64,000 bases of DNA from Halolamina rubra (lineage in GTDB: Archaea > Halobacteriota > Halobacteria > Halobacteriales > Haloferacaceae), in NCBI RefSeq assembly GCF_000739555.1, contig NZ_BBJN01000052.1, positions 23,171-87,170 on the forward strand, given 5' to 3'. The position numbers were made by a program, and so were the translations under genes. Positions 16,703 to 26,130 of this stretch are shown in pieces (the stretch's first letter is position 1; every line of letters starts with the position of its first letter). A model generated the notes under the pieces. The model made no database searches and had not been told where the DNA came from. It worked only from the letters and a program-made list of their open reading frames with translations.

Positions 16703-17701
16703 CTACTCCCCGGTCAGCGCCTGACTCGCCGGCGAGAACTCGATCGTCTCGCCCAGCCCGGCGTCGACGGCCTTCTCGTACAGCAGGTACGCGCCGGCGA
16801 CCGTCTCGATCCCGGTGCCGCCGGAGTCGAACACCGTGATCTCCTCGTCGTCCGTCCGCCCCTCGGCCTCGCCCGCGACCACCTCGCCGAGTTCGGCGTG
16901 GATGTGGTCCTCGTCGACGACGCCGGCCTCCAGCGCGTGGAGGAACGAGCCCGCGTCCTGGGTCGCGCGGGCCCGGAGATCGGGGACGTATTTCGCGCGC
17001 TCGATCGTCGTCGCGTCGAGTTCGCGCTTGTCGGGGTCGTACTGCCCCATCGCCGTGACGTGGGTGCCGGGTTCGAGGTCGTCGCCGTCGAACACCGGCT
17101 CCGAGGCGGTCGTCGCCGTGATCACCACGTCGGCGTCCTCGATCGCCGCGGCGGAGGAGGCCACGGCGGCGACGGAGGCGTCGAGGCGCTCGTTCATCTC
17201 GCCGGCGAACCCCTCGCGGGACTCCTTCGTCGGGGAGTACACCCAGACCGTCTCGAGGTCGCGGACCTCCGCGGTACAGCGCAGTTGGCCGCGGGCCTGC
17301 GCGCCGGAGCCGATCACGGCGACGCTGTCGGCGTCCGCGCGGGCGAGCGCGTCGACGCCGACGGCGCCCGTCGCACCGGTTTTGAACGGGTTCATCGACG
17401 CGCCGTCGAGCAGCGCCAGCGGCTCGCCCGACTCGGCGTCGAACAGCGGCGTCGCGAACCACGCGTCGCGCTCGGCGAAGCCGGCGCTGTACATGTACCC
17501 GCCCATCGCGCCCGTGTCCGGCAGCACCGCGCCGTAGGTGGTGAGCATCCCCGGCGGCTCCTCGCTGCCGAGTTTGGTCCGGGGTTCGGCGGCGGCGCCC
17601 TCGCCGCGCTGGCGGTACCCCTCGCGGACGGCGTCGACGAACTCCGCGGGCGTCGCGAGGCCGTCGAGCTCGTCGCTTCGCAGGAACAGCGTCTCGGTCA
17701 T
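16703..17701 (-). CDS. Ornithine cyclodeaminase / mu-crystallin family dehydrogenase
   Basis: 332-residue NAD(P)-binding enzyme. The Rossmann motif is VAVIGSGAQARGQL (about 126-139), and the N-terminal substrate domain contains the family's KTGATGAVG segment. The family includes ornithine cyclodeaminase, archaeal alanine dehydrogenase (Ala to pyruvate plus ammonia) and ketimine reductases. In haloarchaea, proteins like this are often annotated as alanine dehydrogenase; the sequence alone does not decide. The gene stands alone with its own promoter and a leaderless-type start. Confidence 0.85.
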   Translation of the reverse strand: MTETLFLRSDELDGLATPAEFVDAVREGYRQRGEGAAAEPRTKLGSEEPPGMLTTYGAVLPDTGAMGGYMYSAGFAERDAWFATPLFDAESGEPLALLDGASMNPFKTGATGAVGVDALARADADSVAVIGSGAQARGQLRCTAEVRDLETVWVYSPTKESREGFAGEMNERLDASVAAVASSAAAIEDADVVITATTASEPVFDGDDLEPGTHVTAMGQYDPDKRELDATTIERAKYVPDLRARATQDAGSFLHALEAGVVDEDHIHAELGEVVAGEAEGRTDDEEITVFDSGGTGIETVAGAYLLYEKAVDAGLGETIEFSPASQALTGE

Positions 17702-17723
17702 ACCCGAACCGTGGTCGGCGAGC

Positions 17724-17733
17724 GTCTAAAGCG
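17724..17733 (-). promoter_or_regulatory. Probable TATA box of the ornithine-cyclodeaminase-family gene
   Basis: Read on the minus strand the box is CGCTTTAGAC, 23-32 nt before the start codon at 17701. The bases between end in GGTTCGGGT directly before ATG. Confidence 0.5.
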
Positions 17734-17755
17734 TACTTGCCGACCCCGTCGGCGA

Positions 17756-17986
17756 TCAGTCGGCGTTCGACGCCGGCGGCTCCGAGCGGCCGGGCGCGTC
17801 GGGCGCCCCGTACCCGTCGGCCACCGGGTTCCTGACGAACAGCGCGTGGCCGACTACGACCGTCGCCGCCCCGGCCCCCAGCGCCAACGCCCCGCGCAAG
17901 GGGATTCCGAGCAGGGAGAGCGCTGCCGTCACTCCGATCAACACGGCCGGAATCAGGGCCAGAACGTAGTCGTAGTAGCCAGTCAT
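17756..17986 (-). CDS. Small two-span membrane protein
   Basis: 76 residues. Two hydrophobic helices (about 6-25 and 30-50: YVLALIPAVLIGVTAALSLLG, then ALALGAGAATVVVGHALFV) are followed by a short Pro/Asp-rich tail. This is a common size and layout among uncharacterised haloarchaeal membrane proteins; no function can be inferred. The preceding 200 nt (17987-18183) contain no gene I can support. Confidence 0.6.
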   Translation of the reverse strand: MTGYYDYVLALIPAVLIGVTAALSLLGIPLRGALALGAGAATVVVGHALFVRNPVADGYGAPDAPGRSEPPASNAD

Positions 17987-18183
17987 GTTCCGGTAACGAG
18001 TTTGCCACGATCGCTATTAACTGTTACTCCGGTCGTCGAGGTAATCCGAACCGTGGTCACTGATGGCCAGTTAGAAACGGTTGCCGAATCTTCTCAGTGA
18101 ATTCTGATAACTTATGCGTCGTCGGTCACGGCCCCGTGGCTGCCGGTTCGTGCTGGAAGTTCGCGTCGAGAAGAACGCGTCGC

Positions 18184-18588
18184 CTACCGGAGCTTGAACG
18201 CCAGCCAGCGCCAGCCGCCGAGGGCGACGCCGCCGGTGACCAGCATCACGCCGAGGAAGATCAGCAGCCCCTGGTCGAGGTTCGTCTGCAGCACGCCACG
18301 GAGGAGGACGCCGACGACCGCCGCCGGCACCCACGAGCGGAGCGCCAGCGGCACCGCGGCCTTCGCCGACTCGGCGGCGCCCGCGGAGTAGGCGCCGATC
18401 GGGACGCTCGCCACGGCCCAGCCGACCAGGAACGGGGCGGCGGTCTCGATCAGCGCCGTCGGCCCCGTGAGGGTGCCGTGGCCGTACTTCATACCTATCG
18501 CGATCACCGCGACGATCGCGATCACGTCGCCGACCGCCAGCGGCGCGGCCGACCGGTCGACCCGCTTCGAGAGGAACGACTCGCTCAT
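18184..18588 (-). CDS. DUF3054 family membrane protein
   Basis: 134 residues with four hydrophobic spans (about 17-33, 46-66, 82-100, 108-128). The order of motifs (VGDVIAIVAVIAIG, APFLVGWAVASVPIGAY, LRSWVPAAVVGVLLRGVL, FLGVMLVTGGVALGGWRWL) matches DUF3054, a small membrane family of unknown function found in actinobacteria and haloarchaea. Confidence 0.75.
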   Translation of the reverse strand: MSESFLSKRVDRSAAPLAVGDVIAIVAVIAIGMKYGHGTLTGPTALIETAAPFLVGWAVASVPIGAYSAGAAESAKAAVPLALRSWVPAAVVGVLLRGVLQTNLDQGLLIFLGVMLVTGGVALGGWRWLAFKLR

Positions 18589-18636
18589 GGCCGCGGCTTC
18601 CCCCTCCTCCGTAGTGCTCCTTCGCTCCCGTCCCGA

Positions 18637-19230
18637 TCAGTCCGCCCCCGGGACGCGACCGACCGCGGTGTACACTGTCCCGCGATCGAGCACTCGTGAC
18701 TGCAGGCCCGCCCGCGTGAGCTCCTGCGCCGCGGCGTCGGCGGCGACGAACTCGGAGTCCATCCCGAACAGCGCCTCGCCGAGGGCGATCCCGCGACCCG
18801 GGAGCGTGGTGGGGTCGAAGTCCCGGATCACCACCACGCCGCCGGGTGCGACGACGCGTGTGGCCTCCCGGATCGCGGCCTCGCGGTCCGGGAGGTGGTG
18901 GTAGGCGTCGACGACGACCGCGGCGTCGACAGCGTCGTCACGGAGCGGCAGTCGGCCGGCGTCCGCACGGACCGTCGGGAGCCCGCGGTCGTGTGCCCGG
19001 GCGAGCATGCCCACGGATACGTCGGCGACGACGGGGTCGTAGTCGTCCGCGAGCGCAGCCGAGACCCGGCCGGTGCCGCCGGCGAGATCCAGCACGCGCT
19101 CGACCGGGCGGTCCGCGAACGCGAACGCGTCGGTCGCCCAGTCGGTACCGGAGGGCGGCATGAACACGTCGTACAGTCGCGCGACACGGTCGAAGAAGCG
19201 CACGTCGCCCCGGCCGAGCCAGCCAGTCAT
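18637..19230 (-). CDS. Class I SAM-dependent methyltransferase
   Basis: 197 residues from ATG 19230. Motif I is VLDLAGGTGRVSAAL (about 42-56), followed by the acidic VADVSVGMLARA, then DAVVVVDAYHHLPD and PGGVVVIRDFDP, the order seen in UbiE/Methyltransf_11 small-molecule methylases. N-terminal FFDRVARLYDVFMPPSG is also UbiE-like. The substrate is unknown; the C-terminal half is short compared with menaquinone methyltransferases. Confidence 0.8.
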   Translation of the reverse strand: MTGWLGRGDVRFFDRVARLYDVFMPPSGTDWATDAFAFADRPVERVLDLAGGTGRVSAALADDYDPVVADVSVGMLARAHDRGLPTVRADAGRLPLRDDAVDAAVVVDAYHHLPDREAAIREATRVVAPGGVVVIRDFDPTTLPGRGIALGEALFGMDSEFVAADAAAQELTRAGLQSRVLDRGTVYTAVGRVPGAD

Positions 19231-19308
19231 TGGCGGCGGTTGGCGCCCCGGCGGAATCAACCCTCGGACGAGCGAACGCTGATAAGGGTGCAGCCGTTTC
19301 GGTCGGAT

Positions 19309-19982
19309 ATGGAGTTCGCGCTGCTGGGCTGGCCGGACGCGGGGCCGACGCTACGGCTCGACTTCCGGGAGTTCAGCTACGCGGGGAAGTTCGTCATGAG
19401 CAACACGGGGAAAGCGGTCGCTCGGGACCCCGGCGGCCCGCGGGCGGCGCCGCCGCGCGTCGACGCCGACATCGACCGCCCGGACCCGGGCAGCGAGGGC
19501 GACCCCTTCGAGCGCGACGTGGTCGCCGCCGCGGCGTTCAACGAGGACCGCACCGACCCGGGGGTGCTGTGGATCCGCTACATCACCACCCGCCACGACC
19601 GCCGGGGAGAGGGGATCGGCGCCCGGCTCGCCGCGTTCGTCGCCGAACGCGCGGCCGAACGGGGGTACCGACGCTGCCGGATCGCGGTCAACAACCCGTT
19701 CGCCTACCACGCGCTGTACAAGGCGGGGTTCGTGTTCACCGGCCGGGAGACCGGGCTCGCGGAGCTGGTGCTCGAACGCCCCGGCCAGCGCGACGCGGCG
19801 ACCTACCAGTGCGGGCTGGACACGTTCCGGACCGACGAGGACCGCGACCTGAGCGACGACGAGCGCGCCTTCCTCGACCGCCACGAGGGCGACGCGGCGC
19901 CGGATCTCGTGGGGGTACCGAACGAGGAGGCGCCCGCGACGACGCCGGGGACGACGGCGCGGCCGACCTCCCCGAGCCCTGA
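19309..19982 (+). CDS. GNAT-family acetyltransferase; C-terminus altered by an apparent frameshift
   Basis: The GNAT domain spans roughly residues 60-145: DPGVLWIRYITTRHDRRGEGIGARLAAFVAERA contains motif A (RRGEGIG), and FAYHALYKAGFVFTGRETG motif B. N-terminal MEFALLGWPDAGPTLRLDF and the segment after the domain are acidic and haloarchaeal in style. In the frame as given, the protein runs on to 20151 with a Ser/Arg/Pro tail that overlaps the FEN1 promoter and its first 124 bases. One added base near 19927-19933 instead gives an acidic end (DDAGDDGAADLPEP) and a stop at 19982, which I regard as the true end. Confidence 0.7.
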
Positions 19983-20027
19983 CCGTCGACCCTCCACCTT
20001 CAAGCCCGCCCGTCGGCTACGCGACCC

Positions 20028-21008
20028 ATGGGCAACGCGGATCTCCGCGACGTGGCCGCGATCGAGGCGGTCTCCTTCGACTCGCTCGCGGGCAGCGTCG
20101 TCGCCGTCGACGCGCACAACTGGCTCTACCGCTACCTCACGACGACGGTGAAGTTCACCGCCGACTCCGTGTACACGACCGGCTCGGGCGAGGAGGTCGC
20201 GAACCTCGTCGGCGTCGTCCAGGGGCTGCCGAAGTTCTTCGAACACGACGTGACGCCGGTGTTCGTGTTCGACGGCGGCGTCACCGACCTCAAGAGCGAC
20301 GAGGTCGAGCGCCGCCGCGAGCAGCGCGAGAAAGCGGAGGAGCGACGGAAGGAGGCCGAGGAGGCCGGCGACGGCGTCGAGGCCGCGCGGCTCGACGCCC
20401 GCACCCAGCGCCTGACCGACACGATCCACGAGACGACCCGCGGGCTGCTCGACCGACTCGACGTGCCGTACATCGAGGCGCCGGCGGAGGGCGAGGCGCA
20501 GTGCGCGCACATGGCCGCCCGCGGCGACGTGGACTACGCCGGCAGCGAGGACTACGACACGATGGTGTTCGGCGCGCCGCGGACGCTGCGCCAGCTCACC
20601 TCGAAGGGCGATCCGGAGCTGATGGACCTGCAGGCGACCCTCGAGAAACACGAGATCACCTACGAACAGCTGGTCGACGTGGCGCTGCTGATGGGGACTG
20701 ACTTCAACGAGGGCGTCAGCGGCTACGGCCCCAAGACCGCCGTGAAGGCGATCAAGGAGCACGGCGACATCTGGGGCGTGATGGAGGCCGACGACGTGTA
20801 CGTCGAGAACGCCGACCGCATCCGGGAGCTGTTCTTCGACCCGCCGGTCACCGACGAGTACGAGGTGAATCTCGACGTGGACCCCGACATCGACGCCGCT
20901 CGGGCGTACGTCGTCGACGAGTGGGAGGTCGACGCCGACGAGGTCGAGCGGGGCTTCGAGCGCATCGAGGAGTCGCTAGTCCAGACCGGGCTGGACGACT
21001 GGACGTAG
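20028..21008 (+). CDS. fen: Flap endonuclease FEN1
   Basis: Structure-specific nuclease that removes 5' flaps during Okazaki-fragment maturation and repair. 326 residues with the N-domain ([12 protein letters not shown], then FVFDGG) and I-domain ([40 protein letters not shown]), which supply the metal-binding acidic residues and the helix-hairpin-helix. The C-terminus QTGLDDWT is a plausible degenerate PCNA-interacting (PIP) box, Q-x2-L-x2-W. A short T-rich box about 30 nt before the ATG fits a leaderless transcript and lies over the end of the GNAT frame. Confidence 0.96.
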   Translation: MGNADLRDVAAIEAVSFDSLAGSVVAVDAHNWLYRYLTTTVKFTADSVYTTGSGEEVANLVGVVQGLPKFFEHDVTPVFVFDGGVTDLKSDEVERRREQREKAEERRKEAEEAGDGVEAARLDARTQRLTDTIHETTRGLLDRLDVPYIEAPAEGEAQCAHMAARGDVDYAGSEDYDTMVFGAPRTLRQLTSKGDPELMDLQATLEKHEITYEQLVDVALLMGTDFNEGVSGYGPKTAVKAIKEHGDIWGVMEADDVYVENADRIRELFFDPPVTDEYEVNLDVDPDIDAARAYVVDEWEVDADEVERGFERIEESLVQTGLDDWT

Positions 21009-21042
21009 CTCGGGTCCAGAAACCGCCGGTCGCCGAAACCAC

Positions 21043-21513
21043 CTACTCCGCTTCCACGAACGAGACCGACAGCGCCGCGGCCGGCGACGCCGCCCGGTGG
21101 GCGTACGCGACGGCGGCGTCGACACCGTCGGGCTGGCGGGCGATCCCGAAGCAGTCGATCCGGACGACGAGGCGGCCGTCGTCGACCGTGCCGCGCAGCA
21201 CCGGCCCGGTGCTCGAGAGGACGACGTACGGCGGCGCGGCCACGGGCGTCGCCGGCAGTGCGTAGCCCGCGGCGTCGACGGCCGCCGCGAGCGCCTCCGG
21301 GAGCTTCTCGAGCACGCCGGCGTCGGCGAGTTCAGCGCGTAGGTCCTCCACCAGCGCGTCGCGGTCGGGGGTCGCCCGTCGGCCGTCGTCGAGTCGGGGC
21401 CACTCCGCCGCCACGGCGTCGGCGGCGGCGAGCACGGCGTCGACGGCGTCGGCGCGGGCGTCGAGCAGGTGTGCTCGCGGGGCGGCCGCGGGGTCGTCGG
21501 CGGTCACGGCCAC
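21043..21513 (-). CDS. Conserved haloarchaeal protein, unknown function
   Basis: 156 residues, Ala- and Asp-rich, from GTG 21513 (a second GTG two codons later is an alternative). The N-terminal two thirds is helical; the C-terminal third is beta (PPYVVLSSTGPVLRGTVDDGRLVVRIDCFGI), ending in a helix and SVSFVEAE. No catalytic motif, signal or membrane segment. It is convergent with FEN1 and divergent from BolA. I do not recognise it beyond its haloarchaeal character. Confidence 0.55.
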   Translation of the reverse strand: MAVTADDPAAAPRAHLLDARADAVDAVLAAADAVAAEWPRLDDGRRATPDRDALVEDLRAELADAGVLEKLPEALAAAVDAAGYALPATPVAAPPYVVLSSTGPVLRGTVDDGRLVVRIDCFGIARQPDGVDAAVAYAHRAASPAAALSVSFVEAE

Positions 21514-21568
21514 TGGTCGGCGGGCCGGCGGCTTGAGTGTGGCTCTCCTCGTCCCCTACCCACCGACC

Positions 21569-21577
21569 CGTTTTTCC
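21569..21577 (+). promoter_or_regulatory. Probable TATA box of the BolA gene
   Basis: CGTTTTTCC lies 24-32 nt before the ATG at 21601; the ATG is directly preceded by GGGT. Confidence 0.5.
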
Positions 21578-21600
21578 CCGTCGCCCCCCGGGTGTTGGGT

Positions 21601-21873
21601 ATGGAGACCGACGAACTCGAAGCCATCATCGAGGCCGAGATCCCCGACGCGGAGGCGACGGTCGACCTCCCGCGGGCGCACCACGACCGGAACCACCAGG
21701 ACGCCCACTTCGCCGCCGTCGTCGTCTCGCCGGCGTTCGAGGGGGAGACGCTGGTCGACCAGCACAAGATGGTGTACGACGCCGTCGGCGACGAGATGAC
21801 CGACAGCGTCCACGCCCTGGAGATCGAGACGTACACGCCCGCGGAGTACGCCGAGCGACAGGACGAGGCGTAG
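21601..21873 (+). CDS. BolA family protein
   Basis: 90 residues with the class II KH-like BolA fold: METDELEAIIEAEIPDAEATVDL, then HFAAVVVSPAFEGETLVDQHKMVYDAVGDEM, ending with SVHALEIETYTPAEY. The invariant His of the family (HALEIET) is present, and further His residues (HHDRNHQDAH) could bind an Fe-S cluster with a glutaredoxin partner. BolA proteins take part in Fe-S trafficking or transcription control; which applies in haloarchaea is not established. The fumarase gene follows with its own promoter. Confidence 0.9.
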   Translation: METDELEAIIEAEIPDAEATVDLPRAHHDRNHQDAHFAAVVVSPAFEGETLVDQHKMVYDAVGDEMTDSVHALEIETYTPAEYAERQDEA

Positions 21874-21910
21874 CGACCGACGGCGGCCGGCCGCGACGCC
21901 GACACCGGAG

Positions 21911-21919
21911 GGTTTTACG
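21911..21919 (+). promoter_or_regulatory. Probable TATA box of the fumarase gene
   Basis: GGTTTTACG lies 24-32 nt before the ATG at 21943, the typical haloarchaeal leaderless distance. Confidence 0.55.
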
Positions 21920-21942
21920 CCGCACCGGCCGACCTATCGCGC

Positions 21943-23352
21943 ATGAGCGAGGACTACCGAACCGAAGCGGACAGCCTCGGCGAAGTGCAGGTACCGGCGG
22001 ACGCCTACTGGGGCGCCCAGACCCAGCGCGCGGTGGAGAACTTCCCGATCTCGGACGTCGTGTTCGGGCGGCGGTTCGTCCGCGCGCTCGGCGTCGTGAA
22101 GAAGGCGGCCGCGCAGGCCAACCGCGACCTGGGCCACCTCGACGACGACACCGCCGACGCGATCGTCGCCGCCGCCGACGAGGTGATCGCCGGCGAGCAC
22201 GACGACCAGTTCCCGGTCGACGTGTTCCAGACCGGCTCGGGCACCTCCTCGAACATGAACGCGAACGAAGTGATCGCCAACCGCGCCGCCGAGATCGCCG
22301 GCGCCGAGATCGGCGAGCGCGTCGTCCACCCCAACGACGACGTGAACTTCGGGCAGTCCTCCAACGACGTGATCCCGACCGCGATGCACGTCGCCGCGCT
22401 GGAGGCCGTCGAGAAGGACCTGGTTCCGGCGCTCGAAGCGCTCGAGGACGCGCTGGCCGCGAAGGAGGACGAGTTCGACGGCGTCGTCAAAACCGGCCGT
22501 ACCCACCTGCAGGACGCCACGCCCGTCCGCCTCGGCCAGGAGTTCGGCGGCTACCGCACGCAGGTCGAGAAGGGGATCGACCGACTGGAGAGCGTCAGCC
22601 CGCGCCTCGCGGAGCTCGCGCTGGGCGGCACCGCGGTCGGGACGGGGCTCAACACGGACCCCGAGTTCCCCGAACTCGCCGCGGAGTACATGAGCGAGGA
22701 GACCGGCCTCGAGTTCCGCGAGGCGGACGACCACTTCGAGGCGCAGGCGGCCCACGACGCCATGAGCGAGGCCCACGGTGCGCTGCGCGTGATCGCCGGG
22801 AGCCTAAACAAGATCGCCAACGACCTGCGCCTGCTCGCCTCCGGCCCGCGCAACGGCCTCGGCGAGATCGAGCAGCCCGAGAACCAGCCCGGGAGCTCGA
22901 TCATGCCCGGCAAGATCAACCCCGTCGTCGCCGAGGCGGTCAATCAGGTCCACAAGCAGGTCGTCGGCAACGACGCCGCCGTCTCCGCGGGCGCCGCGGA
23001 GGGCCAGATCGACCTGAACCTCTACAAGCCCGTCATCGCGCACAACTTCCTCGAGTCCGCGGAGCTGCTGAGCAACAGCGCGACGACGTTCGCCGAGAAG
23101 TTCGTCGCGAAACTGGAGGCCAACGAGGAACACTGCGAGGCACAGGTCGAGCGCTCGATGGCGCTGGCGACGGCGCTCAACCCCGCGATCGGCTACGACA
23201 AGGCGTCGAAGGTCGCGAAGCAGGCGCTCGCGGAGGGGAAGTCCGTGAAGGAGGTCGCCGTGGCTGAGGGGTACCTGACCGAGGACGAGGCCGAGGACGT
23301 GCTCGACCCCGAGAAGATGACCCACCGCGGGATTCTGGGCGACGAGGAGTAA
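21943..23352 (+). CDS. fumC: Class II fumarate hydratase
   Basis: Converts fumarate to malate in the TCA cycle. 469 residues, the normal length for class II fumarases. Family motifs in order: TGSGTSSNMNANEV (about 96-109), HPNDDVNFGQSSNDVIPTA (about 126-144), KTGRTHLQDATPVRLGQE, and the fumarate-lyase signature GSSIMPGKINPV with the catalytic Ser near residue 318. No Fe-S cluster is needed. It starts with its own leaderless promoter and is followed by an unrelated small membrane protein. Confidence 0.96.
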   Translation: MSEDYRTEADSLGEVQVPADAYWGAQTQRAVENFPISDVVFGRRFVRALGVVKKAAAQANRDLGHLDDDTADAIVAAADEVIAGEHDDQFPVDVFQTGSGTSSNMNANEVIANRAAEIAGAEIGERVVHPNDDVNFGQSSNDVIPTAMHVAALEAVEKDLVPALEALEDALAAKEDEFDGVVKTGRTHLQDATPVRLGQEFGGYRTQVEKGIDRLESVSPRLAELALGGTAVGTGLNTDPEFPELAAEYMSEETGLEFREADDHFEAQAAHDAMSEAHGALRVIAGSLNKIANDLRLLASGPRNGLGEIEQPENQPGSSIMPGKINPVVAEAVNQVHKQVVGNDAAVSAGAAEGQIDLNLYKPVIAHNFLESAELLSNSATTFAEKFVAKLEANEEHCEAQVERSMALATALNPAIGYDKASKVAKQALAEGKSVKEVAVAEGYLTEDEAEDVLDPEKMTHRGILGDEE

Positions 23353-23415
23353 ACCCGACTGGGGCCCCGGCATCCACCACGAAGGTTTTTGCGCCGAGCG
23401 TGGCACCCGTCGGCC

Positions 23416-23673
23416 ATGTCCGACGCTGCCCTCCGGCGGACCGTGCGTCGATGTCTGGCGGTGCTGGTCGTCGTGGTATCGCTGCTCCCGATGATGTTCG
23501 TCGCCCGTATCCGAATGGACTACGGGCGAACGCACTCGTTCACGAACCCCGTCCTATCGATGGGGGACGAACTGGCGCTGGGTGTACTCCTCTGTGCGCT
23601 GGCCTACCTCGTGGGGAGTTCCCTCCTGCAGTTCGTCCGTTCGAGTAGCGCCCCCGAGGAGGAAGCGGCGTAA
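23416..23673 (+). CDS. Small two-span membrane protein
   Basis: 85 residues from ATG 23416. Hydrophobic helices at about 15-30 (CLAVLVVVVSLLPMMFVARI) and 53-73 (LALGVLLCALAYLVGSSLLQF), with an acidic C-terminal tail. The upstream TTTTTGCG at about 27 nt before the start fits a leaderless promoter. No function can be inferred. Confidence 0.6.
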   Translation: MSDAALRRTVRRCLAVLVVVVSLLPMMFVARIRMDYGRTHSFTNPVLSMGDELALGVLLCALAYLVGSSLLQFVRSSSAPEEEAA

Positions 23674-23716
23674 ACGCTGCCAGAGCGTGGCGTCGAAGCC
23701 GCCCACAACTGCGACC

Positions 23717-23725
23717 ATTTTTACC
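23717..23725 (+). promoter_or_regulatory. Probable TATA box of gatE
   Basis: ATTTTTACC lies 23-31 nt before the ATG at 23748. Confidence 0.55.
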
Positions 23726-23747
23726 CCCACCGCTCCCCAATCAACGT

Positions 23748-25622
23748 ATGAGCGACGACGCCCGCGACTACGAGGAGCTCGGCCTCGTGGCCGGCCTCGA
23801 GATCCACCAACAGCTGGACACCGAGACCAAACTCTTCTGCGAGTCGCCCACCGAACTCCGCGAGCCCGAGGAGGCGACCCACACGATCACCCGGGAGCTC
23901 CACCCCACGCGGAGCGAACTCGGCGAGCTCGACGAGGCGGCGATGGAGGAGAGCCGCGTCGACCGCACGTTCGAGTACCTCGCCTACGACACCACCTGCC
24001 TCGTGGAGGAGGACGACGAGCCGCCCGCCCGGATCGACGAGGAGGCGCTCCAGGTCGCGATGAGCATCGCCGACCTGCTCGACGCCGACGTGGTCGATCA
24101 GGCCCACGTGATGCGGAAGCTCGTCATCGACGGCTCGAACACCTCCGGCTTCCAGCGCTCGATGCTGCTGGCCCAGAACGGCGAGATCGAGACGGGCGAG
24201 GGGAGCGTCGGCATCGTCGACGTGATGCTCGAGGAGGAGTCCGCCCAGCGCGTCGAGGAGACCGACGAAGGCGTCCGCTACTCGCTCGACCGCCTCGGCA
24301 TCCCCCTCGTGGAGATCGGTACGGCGCCGGACATCAGTACCCCCGAGCAGGCCCACGAGGCCGCCGAGCACATCGGGATGCTCCTGCGCTCGACGGGCTC
24401 CGTGAAGCGCGGGCTCGGGACGATCCGGCAGGACGTGAACGTCTCCATCGCCGACGGCGCCCGCGTCGAGATCAAGGGCGTGCAGGCGCTGGGCGACATC
24501 CGCGACATCGTCGCCAACGAGGTCGACCGCCAGGTCGAACTGCTCACGATCCGCGACGAACTCGAGAGTCGCGACGCCGCCGTCGGCGATATCGTCGACG
24601 TGAGCGGCGTGTTCGCCGACACCGACTCCGGCGTGATCGGCGGCGCGCTCGACAGCGGCGGCGAGGTGCAGGCGGTCCCGCTCTACGGGTTCGACGGGCT
24701 CGTCGGCCGGGAGATCCAGCCCGACCGCCGGCTCGGCACCGAGCTCTCGGACCACGCCAAGCGCGCCGGCGCGGGCGGCATCTTCCACACCGACGAACTG
24801 CCGGCCTACGGCGTGACAGCCGAAGAAGTCGACGCGCTCCGCGATGCCGTCGACGCCGACGAGGACGACGCGGTCGCCATCGTCGCCGCCGGCGCCGACG
24901 TGGCCGAGCAGGCGATCGAGGCCGCCGCGGACCGGGCACGGACCGCGATCGAGGGCGTGCCCGAGGAGACCCGCGGCGCGAACGACGACGGGACCACGCG
25001 CTACCTCCGGCCGCTCCCCGGCGCGGCGCGGATGTACCCCGAGACCGACGTGCCGCCGGTGGAGCCCGACCCCAGCGAGGTCGAGACGCCGGAGCTCCTC
25101 ACCGAGCGCGTGGAGCGCTACGCCGACGAACTGGGGCTGGACGAGGGGCTCGCCGAGCAGGTCGCCTTCGGCCGCCGGATGGTGCTGTTCGAGGAGGCCG
25201 TCGAGGAAGGCGTCGACCCCACGTTCGCCGCCTCGACGCTGGAGTCGACGCTGACGGAGCTGCGCCGCGACGGCGTCGACGTGGAGAACATCCGCGACAA
25301 CGCGCTGCTCGGGACGCTGCTGCTCGTCGAGGACGGCGACCTGCCGAAGGAGGGCGTCAACCCCGTGCTGACCGCGCTCGCCGAGAAGCCCGACCTCACG
25401 CCCGAGGAAGCGATGGAGGAGGCGGGCGTCGGCGGCGTGAGCGAGGAGGAGGTTCGCGAGGCGGTCCAGGAGGTCGTCGAGCGCAACGCCGAGCAGGTCG
25501 AAGAAGAGGGGATGGGCGCGTTCTCCGGCCTCATGGGCGAGGCGATGGGCGCGCTCCGCGGGCAGGCCGGCGGCGACCTCGTGAGCGAGGTGCTGCGCGA
25601 GGAAATCCAGAAGCGGGCCTGA
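23748..25622 (+). CDS. gatE: Archaeal Glu-tRNA(Gln) amidotransferase subunit E
   Basis: With GatD, converts mischarged Glu-tRNA(Gln) to Gln-tRNA(Gln), the only route to Gln-tRNA in most archaea. 624 residues. The N-terminal cradle starts LGLVAGLEIHQQLDTETKLFC, the GatB/GatE signature, and includes the kinase-like domain with RQDVNVSI. Residues about 275-415 form the GAD (AspRS-like insert) domain that distinguishes GatE from GatB. The C-terminal helical/YqeY domain (DLTPEEAMEEAG onward) contacts the tRNA. GatD is not in this window. Confidence 0.96.
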   Translation: MSDDARDYEELGLVAGLEIHQQLDTETKLFCESPTELREPEEATHTITRELHPTRSELGELDEAAMEESRVDRTFEYLAYDTTCLVEEDDEPPARIDEEALQVAMSIADLLDADVVDQAHVMRKLVIDGSNTSGFQRSMLLAQNGEIETGEGSVGIVDVMLEEESAQRVEETDEGVRYSLDRLGIPLVEIGTAPDISTPEQAHEAAEHIGMLLRSTGSVKRGLGTIRQDVNVSIADGARVEIKGVQALGDIRDIVANEVDRQVELLTIRDELESRDAAVGDIVDVSGVFADTDSGVIGGALDSGGEVQAVPLYGFDGLVGREIQPDRRLGTELSDHAKRAGAGGIFHTDELPAYGVTAEEVDALRDAVDADEDDAVAIVAAGADVAEQAIEAAADRARTAIEGVPEETRGANDDGTTRYLRPLPGAARMYPETDVPPVEPDPSEVETPELLTERVERYADELGLDEGLAEQVAFGRRMVLFEEAVEEGVDPTFAASTLESTLTELRRDGVDVENIRDNALLGTLLLVEDGDLPKEGVNPVLTALAEKPDLTPEEAMEEAGVGGVSEEEVREAVQEVVERNAEQVEEEGMGAFSGLMGEAMGALRGQAGGDLVSEVLREEIQKRA

Positions 25623-25644
25623 GGGGTCAGGCGAGCCGTTCTCC

Positions 25645-26130
25645 CTATTCGTCGGCCAGCATCCCGACCAGCGACTCCAGCGAGTAGCTCTCCAGCGGCC
25701 GCTGGCCGTCCCGCAGCGACTTGATCACGAACGTCGAGTCGGTGCGGTCGACCTCCTCGATGTCCTCGAAGGCGCGGATGAGCCGCTCCACATCGTCGCT
25801 GTCGGGGAGTCGGGCGACGACGACGAAGTCGGTCTCGCCCATCGTGAAGTACGCCTCCGTCACGCCCTCGACGGCGAGGAGGCGCTCGCTGAGCTGTTCG
25901 TGGGAGCCGCTGTAGTCCGCCAGCACCTCGATGACGACGGTCACCCCGAGCCCGAGCGCGTCGAGATCGAGGTCGTACAGCTCGTTCTCGATCACGCCGT
26001 CCTCCCGGAGGTTGTTCAGCCGGTAGTGGATCGTCGAGACGGGGATGCCCGTCTCCTCGTGCAGTCGCTCCGGGCTCCCCGTGCCGAGATCCGAGATCGC
26101 CTTCAGCAGGCGCACGTCTCGCTCGTCCAT
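25645..26130 (-). CDS. Lrp/AsnC-family transcription regulator
   Basis: 161 residues with an N-terminal winged HTH (MDERDVRLLKAISDLGTGSPERLHEETGIPVSTIHYRLNNL, about 1-50) and a C-terminal AsnC/RAM ligand-binding domain (VTVVIEVLADYSG; FTMGETDFVVVARLPDSDDVERLI). Such proteins sense amino acids and bind as dimers to octamers. The gene is transcribed away from an EamA transporter gene with 153 nt between, so control of that exporter is a reasonable inference. That intergenic region contains A-rich tracts and the transporter's TATA box. Confidence 0.9.
   Translation of the reverse strand: MDERDVRLLKAISDLGTGSPERLHEETGIPVSTIHYRLNNLREDGVIENELYDLDLDALGLGVTVVIEVLADYSGSHEQLSERLLAVEGVTEAYFTMGETDFVVVARLPDSDDVERLIRAFEDIEEVDRTDSTFVIKSLRDGQRPLESYSLESLVGMLADE

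Noticed and set aside
19983..20151. Ser/Arg-rich C-terminal tail of the GNAT protein
   Set aside because: It overlaps the FEN1 promoter and start in another frame; the shifted frame gives a normal acidic end at 19982.
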